This document shows, piece by piece, positions 24,046-33,948 of a stretch of 64,000 nt of DNA. The position numbers and the translations under genes were made by a program. The notes under the pieces were generated by a model. It was not told the origin of the DNA. It did no database searches and saw only the letters and a list, made by a program, of their open reading frames with translations. Every line of letters begins with the position of its first letter. Position 1 is the stretch's first letter. Source of the stretch: Kushneria phosphatilytica (GTDB taxonomy: Bacteria > Pseudomonadota > Gammaproteobacteria > Pseudomonadales > Halomonadaceae); NCBI RefSeq assembly GCF_008247605.1, contig NZ_CP043420.1:186001-250000 (forward strand), given 5' to 3'.

Positions 24046-25425
24046 ATGGAAGGATGGACCCAGACAATGTCGGCCGGTCCGCTGCTGGGCATAGCGGCGG
24101 CGGCCATTGCAGTACTGCTGGTGATGGTAATCAAATTCAGGGTGCACGCATTTCTGACCCTGATTCTGGTCAGTCTGCTGACCGCCTTTGCAACCGGCAT
24201 TCCGGCTGATCAGATTGTCCCCACGATGGTGGACAAGTTTGGCGGTACGCTGGGCTCGGTCGCACTGCTGGTCGGTCTGGGCGCCATGCTCGGCAAGCTG
24301 GTCGAATATTCCGGTGGTGCCGGGGTGCTGGCCGATCGCATGATTTCGATCTTCGGCGAAAAACGGGCGCCGTTCGCGCTGGGCGTTGCCTCGCTGTTCA
24401 TGGGTTTCCCGATCTTCTTTGATGCCGGGCTGATCGTCATGCTGCCGGTCATCTTCGCCGTGGCCAAACGGCTGGGCGGGCCCGTACTGCTCTATGCCAT
24501 TCCTGCGGCGGCGGCCTTCTCGGTCATGCACGTTTTCGTGCCGCCTCACCCAGGTCCGGTCACTGCCTCCGAACTCTATAACGCCAACCTCGGCCTGCTG
24601 TTACTGGTGGGCGTCATCATTGCTTTCCCGATGTGGCTGATCTCCGGTTACTTCTGGGGCCGGGTGACCGCCAAACAGCACCCTTTCAAGCTCTCCGACG
24701 CGCTGTTCGGCGAAGTGGATGACAATGAAGTCACCAATCCGCCGACGGTCGGTACGGTACTGGCCATGCTGCTGCTGCCGATGGTGTTGATCTTCATGAA
24801 CACCGGGCTCGACTTTCTGCGCTCGCTGGGCATGGTCGACAGCAGTCAGGGCTGGTATCACGTGCTCTCCGCGCTGGGCAAAACGCCGATCGCGCTGCTG
24901 ATCTCGACGCTGGTGGCGATGTGGGTGCTGGGGACTCGCCGGGGTGAGAGCGGCAACGCACTGCAGAAACTGCTCGACTCCGCGCTGGGTCCGATCTGTT
25001 CGGTGGTCCTGATTACCGGTGCAGGCGGCATGTTCGGTGGTGTACTGCAGGCATCAGGCATTGGTGATGCCCTCTCCGATTCACTCAATAACATTGGTCT
25101 GCCGGTGATCGTGGCGGCCTACCTGGTCGCTGTCATTATCCGACTCGCTCAGGGCTCGGCCACGGTGGCGCTGGTCACTGCAGCGGGCCTGATGGCGCCA
25201 GCGGTCTCCGGCGGCGATTTCTCCTCTCTGCAGGTGGTGGCGATTACCCTGGCCACGGCTGCCGGTTCGGTTTTTGCCGGTCACGTCAACGACTCCGGCT
25301 TCTGGCTGGTAGGCCGACTGCTGGGGATGGACGTCAAGACCACCCTGCAGACCTGGACCGTACAGCAGGCGATCGAGTCGGTGGTCGGCTTTGTCTTCGC
25401 CTGTATCGTTTTCGTGATTTTCTGA
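24046..25425 (+). CDS. GntP-family gluconate/idonate permease
   Basis: A 459-residue inner-membrane permease of the GntP family with about 12-14 helices. Diagnostic stretches are GLGAMLGKLVEYSGGA near 86-101, FPIFFDAGLIVMLPV near 127 and HVFVPPHPGPV near 170. The ATG at 24046 has GGAGA at five bases; a GTG at 24022 would lengthen the protein without a ribosome site. Family members carry gluconate, idonate or ketogluconates with protons. The two genes behind it encode idonate-pathway dehydrogenases, so an IdnT-like role is likely. First gene of a four-gene operon. Confidence 0.85.
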   Translation: MEGWTQTMSAGPLLGIAAAAIAVLLVMVIKFRVHAFLTLILVSLLTAFATGIPADQIVPTMVDKFGGTLGSVALLVGLGAMLGKLVEYSGGAGVLADRMISIFGEKRAPFALGVASLFMGFPIFFDAGLIVMLPVIFAVAKRLGGPVLLYAIPAAAAFSVMHVFVPPHPGPVTASELYNANLGLLLLVGVIIAFPMWLISGYFWGRVTAKQHPFKLSDALFGEVDDNEVTNPPTVGTVLAMLLLPMVLIFMNTGLDFLRSLGMVDSSQGWYHVLSALGKTPIALLISTLVAMWVLGTRRGESGNALQKLLDSALGPICSVVLITGAGGMFGGVLQASGIGDALSDSLNNIGLPVIVAAYLVAVIIRLAQGSATVALVTAAGLMAPAVSGGDFSSLQVVAITLATAAGSVFAGHVNDSGFWLVGRLLGMDVKTTLQTWTVQQAIESVVGFVFACIVFVIF

Positions 25426-25438
25426 GCAGGAGGCTGGC

Positions 25439-26209
25439 ATGGCGAGCAATCCTTTCGATATCAGCGGTCGCCTGGCACTGGTGACCGGTTCCTCGCGCGG
25501 ATTGGGCAATGCCCTGGCGCGCGGGTTGGCGGAGCAGGGCGCGAAAGTGATCATTCACGGCCGCTCACGCGACACCGTTGATGCCGCCGCCCGCGACATC
25601 GCGAACGCCACCGGCGCTGAGGTCAGCGGCGTCACCTTTGATGTCACCGACGCCGAGGAGGTTCGTTCACAGCTGACGGCCCTCATCGAGCAGCACGGCG
25701 TGCCGGATATTCTGGTCAACAACGCCGGTCTGCAGCGGCGCGCGCCCTTTACCGAGTTCGATCCCGAAGACTGGGATGCCGTACTGGCCACCAACCTCTC
25801 CAGTGCCTTTTATGTATCGCGAGCCATTACCCCGGCCATGGCCGAGCGGGGCTCGGGCAAGGTCGTCAATATCGGCTCGGTACAGTCGAAACTGGCCCGC
25901 CAGACCATTGCGCCCTACGGTGCCTCCAAGGGCGGGGTGGTCATGCTCACTCAGGGCATGGCCGCTGATCTGGCGCGCTACAATATCCAGGTCAACTGCA
26001 TCTCGCCGGGTTATTTCAGGACCGATATGAATACGGCACTGTGGCAGGATGACGACTTCAATGCCTGGATCGAGAAACGCACCCCGGCCGCGCGCTGGGG
26101 CGAGGTCGAAGAGTTGGTCGGTACGCTGCTCTATCTCTGCTCGAACGCCTCCAGCTTTGTGTCCGGGCAGAACATTCTGGTCGACGGTGGCATGACCTCC
26201 GTGGTTTGA
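25439..26209 (+). CDS. idnO: gluconate 5-dehydrogenase (5-keto-D-gluconate reductase), SDR
   Basis: A 256-residue short-chain dehydrogenase. The cofactor motif is TGSSRGLG (about 16-23), the structural NNAGLQRR lies at about 91-98, and the catalytic Ser-Tyr-Lys set is in NIGSVQSKLAR and YGASKGG near 160. The stretches LQRRAPFTEF, NIQVNCISPGYFRTDM and RTPAARWGEVEEL match E. coli IdnO closely. It interconverts 5-ketogluconate and gluconate. The start has AGGAGG seven bases upstream, 13 bases after the permease stop. Confidence 0.88.
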   Translation: MASNPFDISGRLALVTGSSRGLGNALARGLAEQGAKVIIHGRSRDTVDAAARDIANATGAEVSGVTFDVTDAEEVRSQLTALIEQHGVPDILVNNAGLQRRAPFTEFDPEDWDAVLATNLSSAFYVSRAITPAMAERGSGKVVNIGSVQSKLARQTIAPYGASKGGVVMLTQGMAADLARYNIQVNCISPGYFRTDMNTALWQDDDFNAWIEKRTPAARWGEVEELVGTLLYLCSNASSFVSGQNILVDGGMTSVV

Positions 26210-26247
26210 ACCTCTCTGAGGTACGTTCCTGACGAAAGGACGGTGAA

Positions 26248-27273
26248 ATGAAAGCCCTGTTCATTCACGGCAAGCAGGATCTGCGGGAAAGCAATGTTGA
26301 GACGCCCGAGCCGGGCGAGGGTCAGGTGCGGCTGCGCATGGCCTTCGGCGGCATCTGTGGCTCCGATCTGCATTACTATCACGAAGGCGCCAACGGCGCC
26401 TTCGTGGTACGTGAGCCGCTGATTCCCGGGCACGAGATGTCCGGCGTGGTGGATCACGATCCCTCCGGGCGGCTGGCACCCGGCACGCCGGTCACCCTGC
26501 ATCCGGCAACCTTTGGTGACTCGCAGCCGGGCATCGAGGCAATGCCGCACCTGTGGCCCAACGGTGCCTATCTCGGCTCCGCTTCGACCTGGCCGCACAC
26601 CCAGGGCGGCATGAGCGAATATCTGATTGTTGATGCCGGCATGATTCGCCAACTCCCCGAAGGACTATCGCTGAAGCGGGCGGCACTGGCCGAGCCGTTG
26701 GCGGTCGGCCTGCACGGCATCAACATTGCCGGCGGTGTCGAAGGCAAACGAGTGCTGGTCTGTGGCTCCGGTCCGATCGGGCTGCTGGCAGCGGCAGCTG
26801 CGCTGGCAAAGGGCGCAGCCGAAGTGACTGCGACCGACGTGCTCGAAGGGCCGCTCGAGCGGGCGCGCGAGCTGGGGGTTACACGCACGCTGCAGATCGG
26901 CGTGGATGAACTGCCCGCGGAAGCCTTTGATGTGGTGCTGGAGTGCTCCGGGGTGCCGGCGTCCATCGATGGCGCCATTACCGCTGTGCGCCGCGCTGGA
27001 GTGATCGCCCAGATCGGCATGATGGGCGCTGGTCCTCAACCGGTATCGCTGGCGGCGCTGATCTCGAAGGAGGTGCAGCTGCGTGGCTGTTTCCGCTTCA
27101 ATCAGGAGATCGATGAGGCGATCGAGCTGCTGGCAACCGATGAGCGCTTCGATCGGGTAATTACCCATGTATTGCCGGCGACCGATGCCGAGGCGGCCTT
27201 TGCCGCGGCAAAGGATTCGCAGGCTTCCGGCAAGGTGCTGGTCGAGTTGTGGCCGGCCGAAGGTCAGCGCTGA
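26248..27273 (+). CDS. idnD: L-idonate 5-dehydrogenase, medium-chain family
   Basis: A 341-residue zinc-type alcohol dehydrogenase. Catalytic zinc ligands are visible as Cys in GGICGSDLHYYHEG and His-Glu in PGHEMSG; the cofactor motif is GSGPIGLLAAA near 174. The order with idnO and a GntP permease supports oxidation of L-idonate to 5-ketogluconate. The structural-zinc lobe, four Cys in E. coli IdnD, is replaced by a Cys-free segment (TLHPATFGDSQPGIEAMPHL), so that zinc is absent. GAAAGGA precedes the ATG. Confidence 0.82.
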   Translation: MKALFIHGKQDLRESNVETPEPGEGQVRLRMAFGGICGSDLHYYHEGANGAFVVREPLIPGHEMSGVVDHDPSGRLAPGTPVTLHPATFGDSQPGIEAMPHLWPNGAYLGSASTWPHTQGGMSEYLIVDAGMIRQLPEGLSLKRAALAEPLAVGLHGINIAGGVEGKRVLVCGSGPIGLLAAAAALAKGAAEVTATDVLEGPLERARELGVTRTLQIGVDELPAEAFDVVLECSGVPASIDGAITAVRRAGVIAQIGMMGAGPQPVSLAALISKEVQLRGCFRFNQEIDEAIELLATDERFDRVITHVLPATDAEAAFAAAKDSQASGKVLVELWPAEGQR

Positions 27274-27295
27274 CACTGAGTCTGGAGAGCAGGCC

Positions 27296-28270
27296 ATGAA
27301 GATCGTCATCACCGACTGTGACCATGCCGATGTCGAGATCGAACGTGATGTTATCGACCGGTCCGGCGGCACGTGTGAGCTCTATCAGGACGTCTCGCCG
27401 GAAGGCATCATTGCCAACGCCCACGGTGCCGATGGTCTGCTGGTTCAGTATGGCCGGATTACCGGGGAGGTACTCGATGCGCTGCCGAGCGTACGAGTAC
27501 TTTCCCGCTACGGCGTGGGCGTCGATACTCTTGATGTTCAGGCGGCGACAGAGCGGGGTGTGGCGGTCTGCAATGTGCCGGATTACGGCACGGAAGCGGT
27601 TTCCGATCACGCCATTGCGCTGGCACTGACCGTGGCGCGTGATACGGCCGGCATGGATCGGCGCATGCGCGACGGCCAGCCGGATCTTGCCGCTTCATGG
27701 CCGATTCATGGGTTTGCCGGGCGTCGCTTCGGTGTGGTCGGCGCTGGCGCCATCGGCAGCGCCACGGCGCGCAAGGCGGCCGGGCTGGGATTTGATGTTG
27801 TGGTATTCGACAGTCGTTACCCTCCCGGGAGCACTACTGCCGAAGGCTGGCCCGTCATCAGCCTCGATGAGCTGTTGGTCTCATCTCATGTAGTTTCAAT
27901 ACATGTGCCGCTTACCGAGCAGACTCATCACCTGATCGATGCCGAGGCGCTGTCTCGCATGCGCTCCGATGCCGTGCTCATCAATACCGCCCGCGGCGGC
28001 GTGGTGGATACTGCTGCGCTGGTAACGGCACTGCAGTCCCGGCAAGTGCTGGGCGCCGGGCTCGATGTGCTGGAGGAGGAGCCGCTACCGGCGGATCACC
28101 CGCTGATGGCGTGTTCACGGGTAGTCCTTACGCCCCATGCGGGCTTCTATACCGAGGAGTCCTATGCCGAGCTCAAGCGACGCACGGTGCAGAACGCCGT
28201 CGATGTCATCCAGGGGCGCCGGCCCGGCAATCTGCTCAATCCCGAAGTGCTGCATTCATTCGGGCAATGA
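27296..28270 (+). CDS. D-2-hydroxyacid dehydrogenase (CtBP-like), fourth gene of the operon
   Basis: A 324-residue NAD(P)-dependent D-2-hydroxyacid dehydrogenase. The cofactor motif is GAGAIGSATARKA near 149-161; the catalytic Arg lies in NTARGGVVD, the Glu in LDVLEEEPLP and the His in LTPHAGFYTEE. The start at 27296 follows GGAGA and lies 22 bases after idnD; the frame is open much further upstream inside idnD. In this operon it could reduce 2-keto-gluconate or a related 2-keto acid, as GhrB does in E. coli. The CtBP-like subgroup is diverse, so substrate is not fixed. Confidence 0.82.
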   Translation: MKIVITDCDHADVEIERDVIDRSGGTCELYQDVSPEGIIANAHGADGLLVQYGRITGEVLDALPSVRVLSRYGVGVDTLDVQAATERGVAVCNVPDYGTEAVSDHAIALALTVARDTAGMDRRMRDGQPDLAASWPIHGFAGRRFGVVGAGAIGSATARKAAGLGFDVVVFDSRYPPGSTTAEGWPVISLDELLVSSHVVSIHVPLTEQTHHLIDAEALSRMRSDAVLINTARGGVVDTAALVTALQSRQVLGAGLDVLEEEPLPADHPLMACSRVVLTPHAGFYTEESYAELKRRTVQNAVDVIQGRRPGNLLNPEVLHSFGQ

Positions 28271-28438
28271 CTCGACTCATCTGCCGCTGTCATCTCTACC
28301 ACTTTCATCGAAGTGGTCCATTGCTGTGACGACAGGGCTGGAATAGCGCTGATAAGCTGAAGTGGAACTGAACGAAGGGCGCGGGCCGTCCACGTTCGGC
28401 GCCGACGACATTCAGCCGCCGACGCCAGGAGGAGCGGC

Positions 28439-28897
28439 ATGACTCCGAGACATTCGAATCGAACCCTGATGGGTCTGCTGACGGTCGCTGCATTGACCCT
28501 GCCCAATACGGCGACTGCTGATGGTGTTACGCCATCGCTGAGTGTGCAGGATCAGAGTGAGAGCTTTGGACATGTCACCGTACGCAATATCGACATTCCC
28601 GAAGATGGTTTCGTCATCATTCATGACGCTTCTGCCAGTCACGGCAGCGGTCACGGGCCGGTGGTGGGCCGAGCCTTCCTGCAGGCCGGCCATCATGCCC
28701 GGGTCAGCGTTGGGCTGAGTGACAGCGTCCAGCAGGGCGAACAGCTTACGGCGATGCTGCACCGGGATACGGGGGATCGGTACAGCTTCGAGCGGGGCAG
28801 CGACCATCCGCGTCTGGATCCGCCCGTGATGCTGAAGGGACATCAGGTGACCCGCAGTTTTACCGTCACCGATGTGCTGGGCAGTGCGAGCGGCTGA
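28439..28897 (+). CDS. small secreted DUF7282-like protein
   Basis: A 152-residue protein with an N-terminal signal segment (LMGLLTVAALTLPNTATA) and a body rich in beta-strands: VQDQSESFGHVTVRNIDIPEDGFVIIHDA, VGLSDSVQQGEQLTAMLH, and RSFTV at the end. The pattern resembles DUF7282 domains, found in archaeal and bacterial surface proteins. Function is unknown. GGAGGAG lies seven bases before the ATG. It is a single gene closed by a strong terminator. Confidence 0.65.
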   Translation: MTPRHSNRTLMGLLTVAALTLPNTATADGVTPSLSVQDQSESFGHVTVRNIDIPEDGFVIIHDASASHGSGHGPVVGRAFLQAGHHARVSVGLSDSVQQGEQLTAMLHRDTGDRYSFERGSDHPRLDPPVMLKGHQVTRSFTVTDVLGSASG

Positions 28898-28937
28898 TAC
28901 CGCCTGCGTTTTTGGATTTCATGTTACTGTCTCATGG

Positions 28938-28965
28938 ACCCCGGGCCTTGCCCCCGGGGTTTTTT
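28938..28965 (+). terminator. Rho-independent terminator
   Basis: An 8-bp stem ACCCCGGG / CCCGGGGT with a 7-base loop is followed by five more T. It lies 40 bases past the DUF7282-like gene. Confidence 0.9.
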
Positions 28966-29050
28966 ATCGCAGGTTACCGCGGTGCGATAGACGAATCACG
29001 AGGTACAGTGTGCCGAGACCTGCCGGTGCATGACGCCTGGAGACTCCTGC

Positions 29051-29950
29051 ATGGTTGCCGTCTGGGCCATCCTGCCGATTTTCGGCCTGATCGTTCTGGG
29101 ATATCTGCTGGGATGGCGCGGCTGGCTCTCGCCGGAAGGCATGGGTGGGCTGTCGACGATCACCTTCCGGCTGTTCATGCCCTGTCTGCTGTTTACCGGG
29201 ATTGCCCGGGCGCCGCTGGGGGATGCGCTTTCGCCGCTTCTGATCGCGCTCTACTTCCTGCCTGCGCTGATCATCTTCACCCTTGTCAATACGCTCATTG
29301 ACCGCCGACGCCATCAGGCCAGCGCGCTGGGTCTGGCCGGCAGCTACTCCAACAACGTGCTGGTCGGACTGCCACTGGTGGCGGCACTGTTCGGCGACCA
29401 GGGGCTGGTCTATCTCTACGCCATCCTGGCCGCGCACAGCCTGATCCTGTTTACCGCGCAATCGGTGCATGTGGCACTGGCCAATGCCGAAGGGCGCCGC
29501 CCCGGCCTCGGTTCGATCCTGGCGACGCTGAAGAATCCGCTGGTGATTGCGTTGCTACTCGGCATGGTGATGAATGCACTGGGGCTCGGCCTGCCGGAGA
29601 CGGTGTGGCAGATGCTGGACTGGCTGTCGCGGGCGGCGCTGCCCTGTGCCCTGCTGGTGCTGGGGATTGGCCTGACACGCTACCGGCTGCGTTCGAATCG
29701 GCTGGTGTGGAGTATCTGTGCGCTCAAGCTGATCGGTTTTCCGTTGCTGGTAGCGCTGGCGACGACGCTGGCGGGGGTCGGGGCCGTCGAGCAGCAGGTG
29801 CTGGTACTGCTGGCAGCGGGCCCGATCGGCGTCAATGCGCTGGCCTTTGCCACCACCGCCGAGGATCAGCGTACCGTGGGGGGCCTGGTCTTTCTCTCTA
29901 CCCTGCTGGCGGCCCTGACCCTGCCGCTCTGGATGGCGGTGATGGCTTGA
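29051..29950 (+). CDS. AEC-family transporter (auxin efflux carrier type)
   Basis: A 299-residue inner-membrane protein with about ten helices arranged as two inverted halves, as in the AEC/bile-acid-sodium transporter superfamily. Typical stretches are FGLIVLGYLLGWRGWLSPEG, LAGSYSNNVLVGLPLV near 103 and GPIGVNALAFA near 263. ATG 29051 has GGAGA seven bases upstream; the frame opens at 29030. AEC members export or exchange organic acids such as malate or malonate; the substrate is not evident here. Confidence 0.8.
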   Translation: MVAVWAILPIFGLIVLGYLLGWRGWLSPEGMGGLSTITFRLFMPCLLFTGIARAPLGDALSPLLIALYFLPALIIFTLVNTLIDRRRHQASALGLAGSYSNNVLVGLPLVAALFGDQGLVYLYAILAAHSLILFTAQSVHVALANAEGRRPGLGSILATLKNPLVIALLLGMVMNALGLGLPETVWQMLDWLSRAALPCALLVLGIGLTRYRLRSNRLVWSICALKLIGFPLLVALATTLAGVGAVEQQVLVLLAAGPIGVNALAFATTAEDQRTVGGLVFLSTLLAALTLPLWMAVMA

Positions 29951-30014
29951 ATAATACTTTTTAGCGGAGTGTATTAATTAAAAAGTCTCCATGGAATTAT
30001 TATTCCTCAGACTC

Positions 30015-30042
30015 TAAAGAATGGCTTTTCCTGAACCGATAG
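30015..30042 (+). promoter_or_regulatory. sigma-28 (FliA)-like promoter of chemoreceptor 1
   Basis: TAAAGAAT, 12 bases, ACCGATAG, compared with TAAAGTTT-N11-GCCGATAA. It lies 68 bases before the receptor start. An AT-only inverted repeat, ACTTTTTA / TAAAAAGT (29956-29986), lies just upstream. Confidence 0.65.
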
Positions 30043-30109
30043 TGCAGCAACGCGGTGACTCGAACGGGGGCGGTCACGCGCACTGACAAGAGACCGGGGG
30101 AAGGCAGAG

Positions 30110-31837
30110 ATGGGATTACTGAACAGGAGTGTGGGCACCCGCCTGGTAGTAACACTGACATTCATGGCAGCACTGTTGCTGCTGGTGGGCGGGATGGGCG
30201 TGACGGCGCTGGGCAAGTCCAATGAGTCGCTGGGCGATGTCTACCGGCGCAATGTACTGCCCATGGAGGCTATCAGTGAGGTCATGAGCAGTGTCCTCAA
30301 TCTGCGCGGTCAGCTGCTGACGCCGGCCCTGATTCGCAACGAAGAGGAGATGACCCGGGCACGTGACAACCTGGCCGAATACCGCGAGCACTTTGAACAC
30401 GGCTGGCCGATCTACATGGCTTCGGTCCCCGCGAGCGGTCAGGAGCGTGAGCTGGCTGACAAGGTGGCCCGGGAGCACCAGGCATTCTCGGAGAAGCTGG
30501 AGCACTATTTTGCGCTGTTGGCCTCCAGGGATTTCGAGCGAGCGGTCGACTACAACAATTCGATTCTGCGAGACGAGTTCCAGGCATTGCGCGAGGATCT
30601 TACCCAACTGTTCGGGATTCAGACCGGTTCCGTACTGACTGCCTATCAGCATGGTCAGCAGGCCTATCAACATCAGCGCCTGCTCGTCTCCGGCATCATC
30701 CTGGTGGCGCTGGTCGCGCTGACACTGGTTGGCTGGCGACTGACCCGAGGTATTCTGCTGCCGCTGCGCCGCGCCCGAAGCTTTACCGCAGAGATCGCGC
30801 AGGGGCGTCTGGACATTCGCATTGAACATGGGTATCGCGATGAATTCGGCCAGGTGCTCGATGCACTGGCTGATATGCGCCATCGGCTTGCCGATATCGT
30901 CCTCCAGGCAAGGCTCAGCGCCGAAACCGTGGGTAATGCCTCGTCTCAGCTCTCCAGCGGCAACGATGAGCTCTCCCAGCGGACCCAGGAACAGGCCGCC
31001 AGTCTTGAGGAAACCGCCTCCTCGATGGAAGAAATGACCGCCACGGTGCGCCAGAATGCCGATAACGCTGGCGAGGCCGATCAGACAGCGGGGCAGGCAT
31101 GTAATCAGGCGATGGCCGGTGGTGAGGTGATCAATCAGGCGGTCAGTGCCATGGAAGAGATCAGTGCTTCCAGTCGTCAGATCAGCGAGATTGTATCGCT
31201 GATCGACGATATCGCCTTCCAGACCAATTTGCTGGCACTCAATGCGGCGGTCGAGGCCGCTCGCGCCGGGGAACAGGGTCGGGGCTTCGCAGTGGTCGCC
31301 GGTGAGGTGCGAACCCTGGCAACCCGGTCGGCGGAAGCCGCCCGTGAGATCAAGACACTGGTCAATACCAGCGTCGAACGAGTGGAGAAGGGCAATGCAC
31401 TGGTAACGCGCTCGGGGGAGACGCTGCGAGACATCGTGACCAGCGTGCAGCGTACCACCGAGCTGGTCTCCGCGATTGCCATGGCTGGTCGTGAACAGTC
31501 CGCTGGCATCGAACAGGTCAACATGGCGGTCTCGCAGATGGATGAAATTACCCAGCGCAACGCTGCCATGGTCGAAGAGGCCTCCAGTGCCAGCCGGCTG
31601 CTGCAGGAGCAGGCCGAGACGCTGCTGGAGAAACTGTCCTTCTTCCAGCTGGATACACGGCAGGGGCGTGCAGAACACGAACAGCCGCGTCATGAAGACC
31701 GCAGTGCTCATCACCTGATGACGACCGCCGTGCGCCAGTCGACCCGTTCTTCCGGTACGGCGACCCGGCATACCGATCGCAGACCTGCGCCGGCTCTGGC
31801 GACTGCCTCGACCGAGGGGGAGTGGGAGAGTTTCTGA
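30110..31837 (+). CDS. methyl-accepting chemotaxis protein 1
   Basis: A 575-residue receptor. Helix 1 spans about 9-31, a four-helix-bundle-type periplasmic ligand domain about 32-190, helix 2 about 191-212 and HAMP about 213-265. The cytoplasmic hairpin tip carries [20 protein letters not shown] and the adjacent [20 protein letters not shown], which contact CheA and CheW. The C-terminus ends GEWESF, resembling the NWETF tail that recruits CheR and CheB. Methylation sites should be the Glu/Gln pairs in [20 protein letters not shown]. It is the first of three tandem paralogues, each with its own promoter and terminator. The ligand is unknown. Confidence 0.92.
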   Translation: MGLLNRSVGTRLVVTLTFMAALLLLVGGMGVTALGKSNESLGDVYRRNVLPMEAISEVMSSVLNLRGQLLTPALIRNEEEMTRARDNLAEYREHFEHGWPIYMASVPASGQERELADKVAREHQAFSEKLEHYFALLASRDFERAVDYNNSILRDEFQALREDLTQLFGIQTGSVLTAYQHGQQAYQHQRLLVSGIILVALVALTLVGWRLTRGILLPLRRARSFTAEIAQGRLDIRIEHGYRDEFGQVLDALADMRHRLADIVLQARLSAETVGNASSQLSSGNDELSQRTQEQAASLEETASSMEEMTATVRQNADNAGEADQTAGQACNQAMAGGEVINQAVSAMEEISASSRQISEIVSLIDDIAFQTNLLALNAAVEAARAGEQGRGFAVVAGEVRTLATRSAEAAREIKTLVNTSVERVEKGNALVTRSGETLRDIVTSVQRTTELVSAIAMAGREQSAGIEQVNMAVSQMDEITQRNAAMVEEASSASRLLQEQAETLLEKLSFFQLDTRQGRAEHEQPRHEDRSAHHLMTTAVRQSTRSSGTATRHTDRRPAPALATASTEGEWESF

Positions 31838-31857
31838 CGTTATCGCTGTTTTCCTTC

Positions 31858-31881
31858 AAGCCGCCTCCGGGCGGCTTTTTT
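31858..31881 (+). terminator. Rho-independent terminator
   Basis: AGCCGCC / GGCGGCT stem (31859-31865, 31870-31876) followed by a run of T, 20 bases past receptor 1. Confidence 0.92.
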
Positions 31882-31908
31882 CATGGGTGCTCAGCAGGCA
31901 AGCAATGC

Positions 31909-31936
31909 TCAAGTTCTCTGCACGGGCGGCCGTTAA
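31909..31936 (+). promoter_or_regulatory. sigma-28-like promoter of chemoreceptor 2
   Basis: TCAAGTTC, 12 bases, GCCGTTAA; the -10 part differs from GCCGATAA at one base. It lies 69 bases before the receptor start, the same distance as for receptor 1. Confidence 0.6.
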
Positions 31937-32005
31937 CCGCCATTAAGCGGAACTTCAACCAGTCGCCGGTGGGCTGGTCAACAATAAACGCAGGGAGATG
32001 AACCA

Positions 32006-33766
32006 ATGCGGTTCTGGAACAGAAGTGTGGGCACCCGATTGGTGCTGACCCTGGCCTTGCTGGCCGCGCTGCTGCTGGCGGTCGGCGGGCTGGGCATCAT
32101 GGCGCTGTATCAATCGAACAGTTCGATGGGGCGTGTCTATCAACGCAATGTCATTCCCATGCGAGCCCTTTCCGCAGTACTCGGTGACACCCTGGAACTG
32201 CGTGGCAAGCTGCTGACACCGGCCCTGTTTCACTCCGACGAGACCATGGCGGCGAACAGGCAGGCACTGGCGCACTATCAGCAGAGCTCTGCTCGGCAGT
32301 GGCAGCACTATCTGGCAACCAGTCAGCGTAGTGCACAGGAACAGGCGCTGATCGATCAGGTCGAGCAGGGACGCGCCGAACTCGATAAACAACTGAAGAC
32401 CTATCGCCAGCAGCTCGAGTTCAATCAGCGAGGCGATGCGATCGACTTTTACAACGATACCCTGCGTGGGCAGTTCGATACCCTGCGCCAGGATCTTTCC
32501 GGTCTGCTGGATCTGCAACAGCAGCAGACCGAGAGCGCCTGGGGGCAGAGTCAATCACGCTTCGGGCAGCTGGTCTGGCTGATTGGCGCCATGGTGATCG
32601 GTGCCCTGGCCGCACTGGCACTGGTCGGCTGGCGACTGACCCGCGGCATTCTGCATCCCCTGCATCGGGCGCAGCGGTTCACTGAAGAGATCGCTCAGGG
32701 GCATCTTGATACACGTATCGAGCATCAATATCGCGATGAATTCGGCCGGGTGCTCGATGCTCTGGTCAGCATGCGCGATCAGCTTGCCGATATCGTTCGC
32801 CAGGCACGGCGCAATGCCGAAAGTGTGGGGGCAACTTCTGCACAGCTGGCCAGCGGTAACGATGAACTCTCCCGCAGAACCCAGGAGCAGGCGGCCAGCC
32901 TCGAACAGACGGCGGCCTCGATGGAAGAGATTACCGCCACGGTACGCCAGAATGCCGATAATGCCGGTCAGGCCGATCAGCTGGCCGGTAGTGCCCGTGA
33001 TCAGGCGGTCGCCGGTGGTGACGTGGTCAACGAGGCCATCAGTGCGATGGGTGAGATCAACGAATCCAGCCATCAGATCAGCGAGATCGTGTCACTGATC
33101 GACAATATCGCTTTCCAGACCAATCTGCTGGCGCTCAATGCCGCGGTCGAGGCCGCCCGGGCGGGTGAGCAGGGGCGGGGATTTGCCGTGGTCGCCGGAG
33201 AAGTGCGCTCGCTGGCGACCCGCTCTGCTGAAGCCGCTCGCGAGATCAAGGCGCTGGTCCATACCAGTGTCGAGCGGGTGGAAAACGGTAGTGTGCTGGT
33301 CAAGCGCTCCGGCGAGACGCTGGCCGGCATCGTGACCAGTGTGCGGCGGACAACCGATCTGGTGTCCGAAATCGCCATGGCCAGCCGCGAGCAGACCAGC
33401 GGTATCGATCAGGTCAACACCGCCATCAGCCAGCTCGATGAAATCACTCAACGTAACGCCGCCATGGTGGAAAAGGCCACGGGCGCCAGTCGTACGCTAC
33501 AGGAACAGGCCGAAGCGCTGCTCGAACGCATGGCCTTTTTCCAGCTGGCACATGACGCCGAACCGGCTCATGCCCCAAAGGGCAAGTCTCACCACTTCAC
33601 TGCGATGAGTAGCGACAAACAGCCTGGCCCTCACGTTGAAAAGGCCACCCCGCAACCTGCTGAATCGTCAGCGGCGGCCTCAACAGGGGCCTCCTCAGTG
33701 ACGAAGACACAGGCGCGTCCCCGCGCCGCCGAAGCTGAACTCAGCGATGACTGGGAAAGCTTCTGA
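32006..33766 (+). CDS. methyl-accepting chemotaxis protein 2
   Basis: A 586-residue paralogue of receptor 1 with the same order of parts: helix 1 (about 9-31), periplasmic four-helix bundle, helix 2 near 192-213, HAMP, and a signalling domain with [20 protein letters not shown]. The tip and methylation regions are nearly identical to the neighbours. The periplasmic domain is strongly diverged ([19 protein letters not shown] near the second helix), so it should bind a different ligand. The linker before the end is longer and Ala/Ser-rich, and the tail is DDWESF. GGGAGA precedes the ATG. Confidence 0.92.
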   Translation: MRFWNRSVGTRLVLTLALLAALLLAVGGLGIMALYQSNSSMGRVYQRNVIPMRALSAVLGDTLELRGKLLTPALFHSDETMAANRQALAHYQQSSARQWQHYLATSQRSAQEQALIDQVEQGRAELDKQLKTYRQQLEFNQRGDAIDFYNDTLRGQFDTLRQDLSGLLDLQQQQTESAWGQSQSRFGQLVWLIGAMVIGALAALALVGWRLTRGILHPLHRAQRFTEEIAQGHLDTRIEHQYRDEFGRVLDALVSMRDQLADIVRQARRNAESVGATSAQLASGNDELSRRTQEQAASLEQTAASMEEITATVRQNADNAGQADQLAGSARDQAVAGGDVVNEAISAMGEINESSHQISEIVSLIDNIAFQTNLLALNAAVEAARAGEQGRGFAVVAGEVRSLATRSAEAAREIKALVHTSVERVENGSVLVKRSGETLAGIVTSVRRTTDLVSEIAMASREQTSGIDQVNTAISQLDEITQRNAAMVEKATGASRTLQEQAEALLERMAFFQLAHDAEPAHAPKGKSHHFTAMSSDKQPGPHVEKATPQPAESSAAASTGASSVTKTQARPRAAEAELSDDWESF

Positions 33767-33793
33767 AGTGCGCCTCTGATATGTCGCTGATAG

Positions 33794-33819
33794 GACCGCC
33801 TCCCGGGGCGGTCTTTTTT
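33794..33819 (+). terminator. Rho-independent terminator
   Basis: GACCGCC / GGCGGTC stem (33794-33800, 33807-33813) followed by six T, after receptor 2. Confidence 0.92.
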
Positions 33820-33837
33820 ATCCCTGAATCGCCTGAT

Positions 33838-33864
33838 TCAAGTTTGTTCGAAGTGGGGCGATAA
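33838..33864 (+). promoter_or_regulatory. sigma-28-like promoter of chemoreceptor 3
   Basis: TCAAGTTT, 11 bases, GGCGATAA: seven of eight matches in each half to TAAAGTTT-N11-GCCGATAA. It lies 84 bases before the receptor start. Confidence 0.7.
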
Positions 33865-33948
33865 CGCCTTCGAACGGCCGGGCCCCGTCAGGCATCGGCG
33901 CAGGTGTGAGGGCAGCGGTCAGCCGATGCCGGGCAGGGGGAAAGTATC

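Noticed and set aside
29956..29986. AT-only inverted repeat ACTTTTTA / TAAAAAGT
   Set aside because: Eight-base AT repeats are common by chance in AT-rich gaps; kept only as a note near the receptor 1 promoter.
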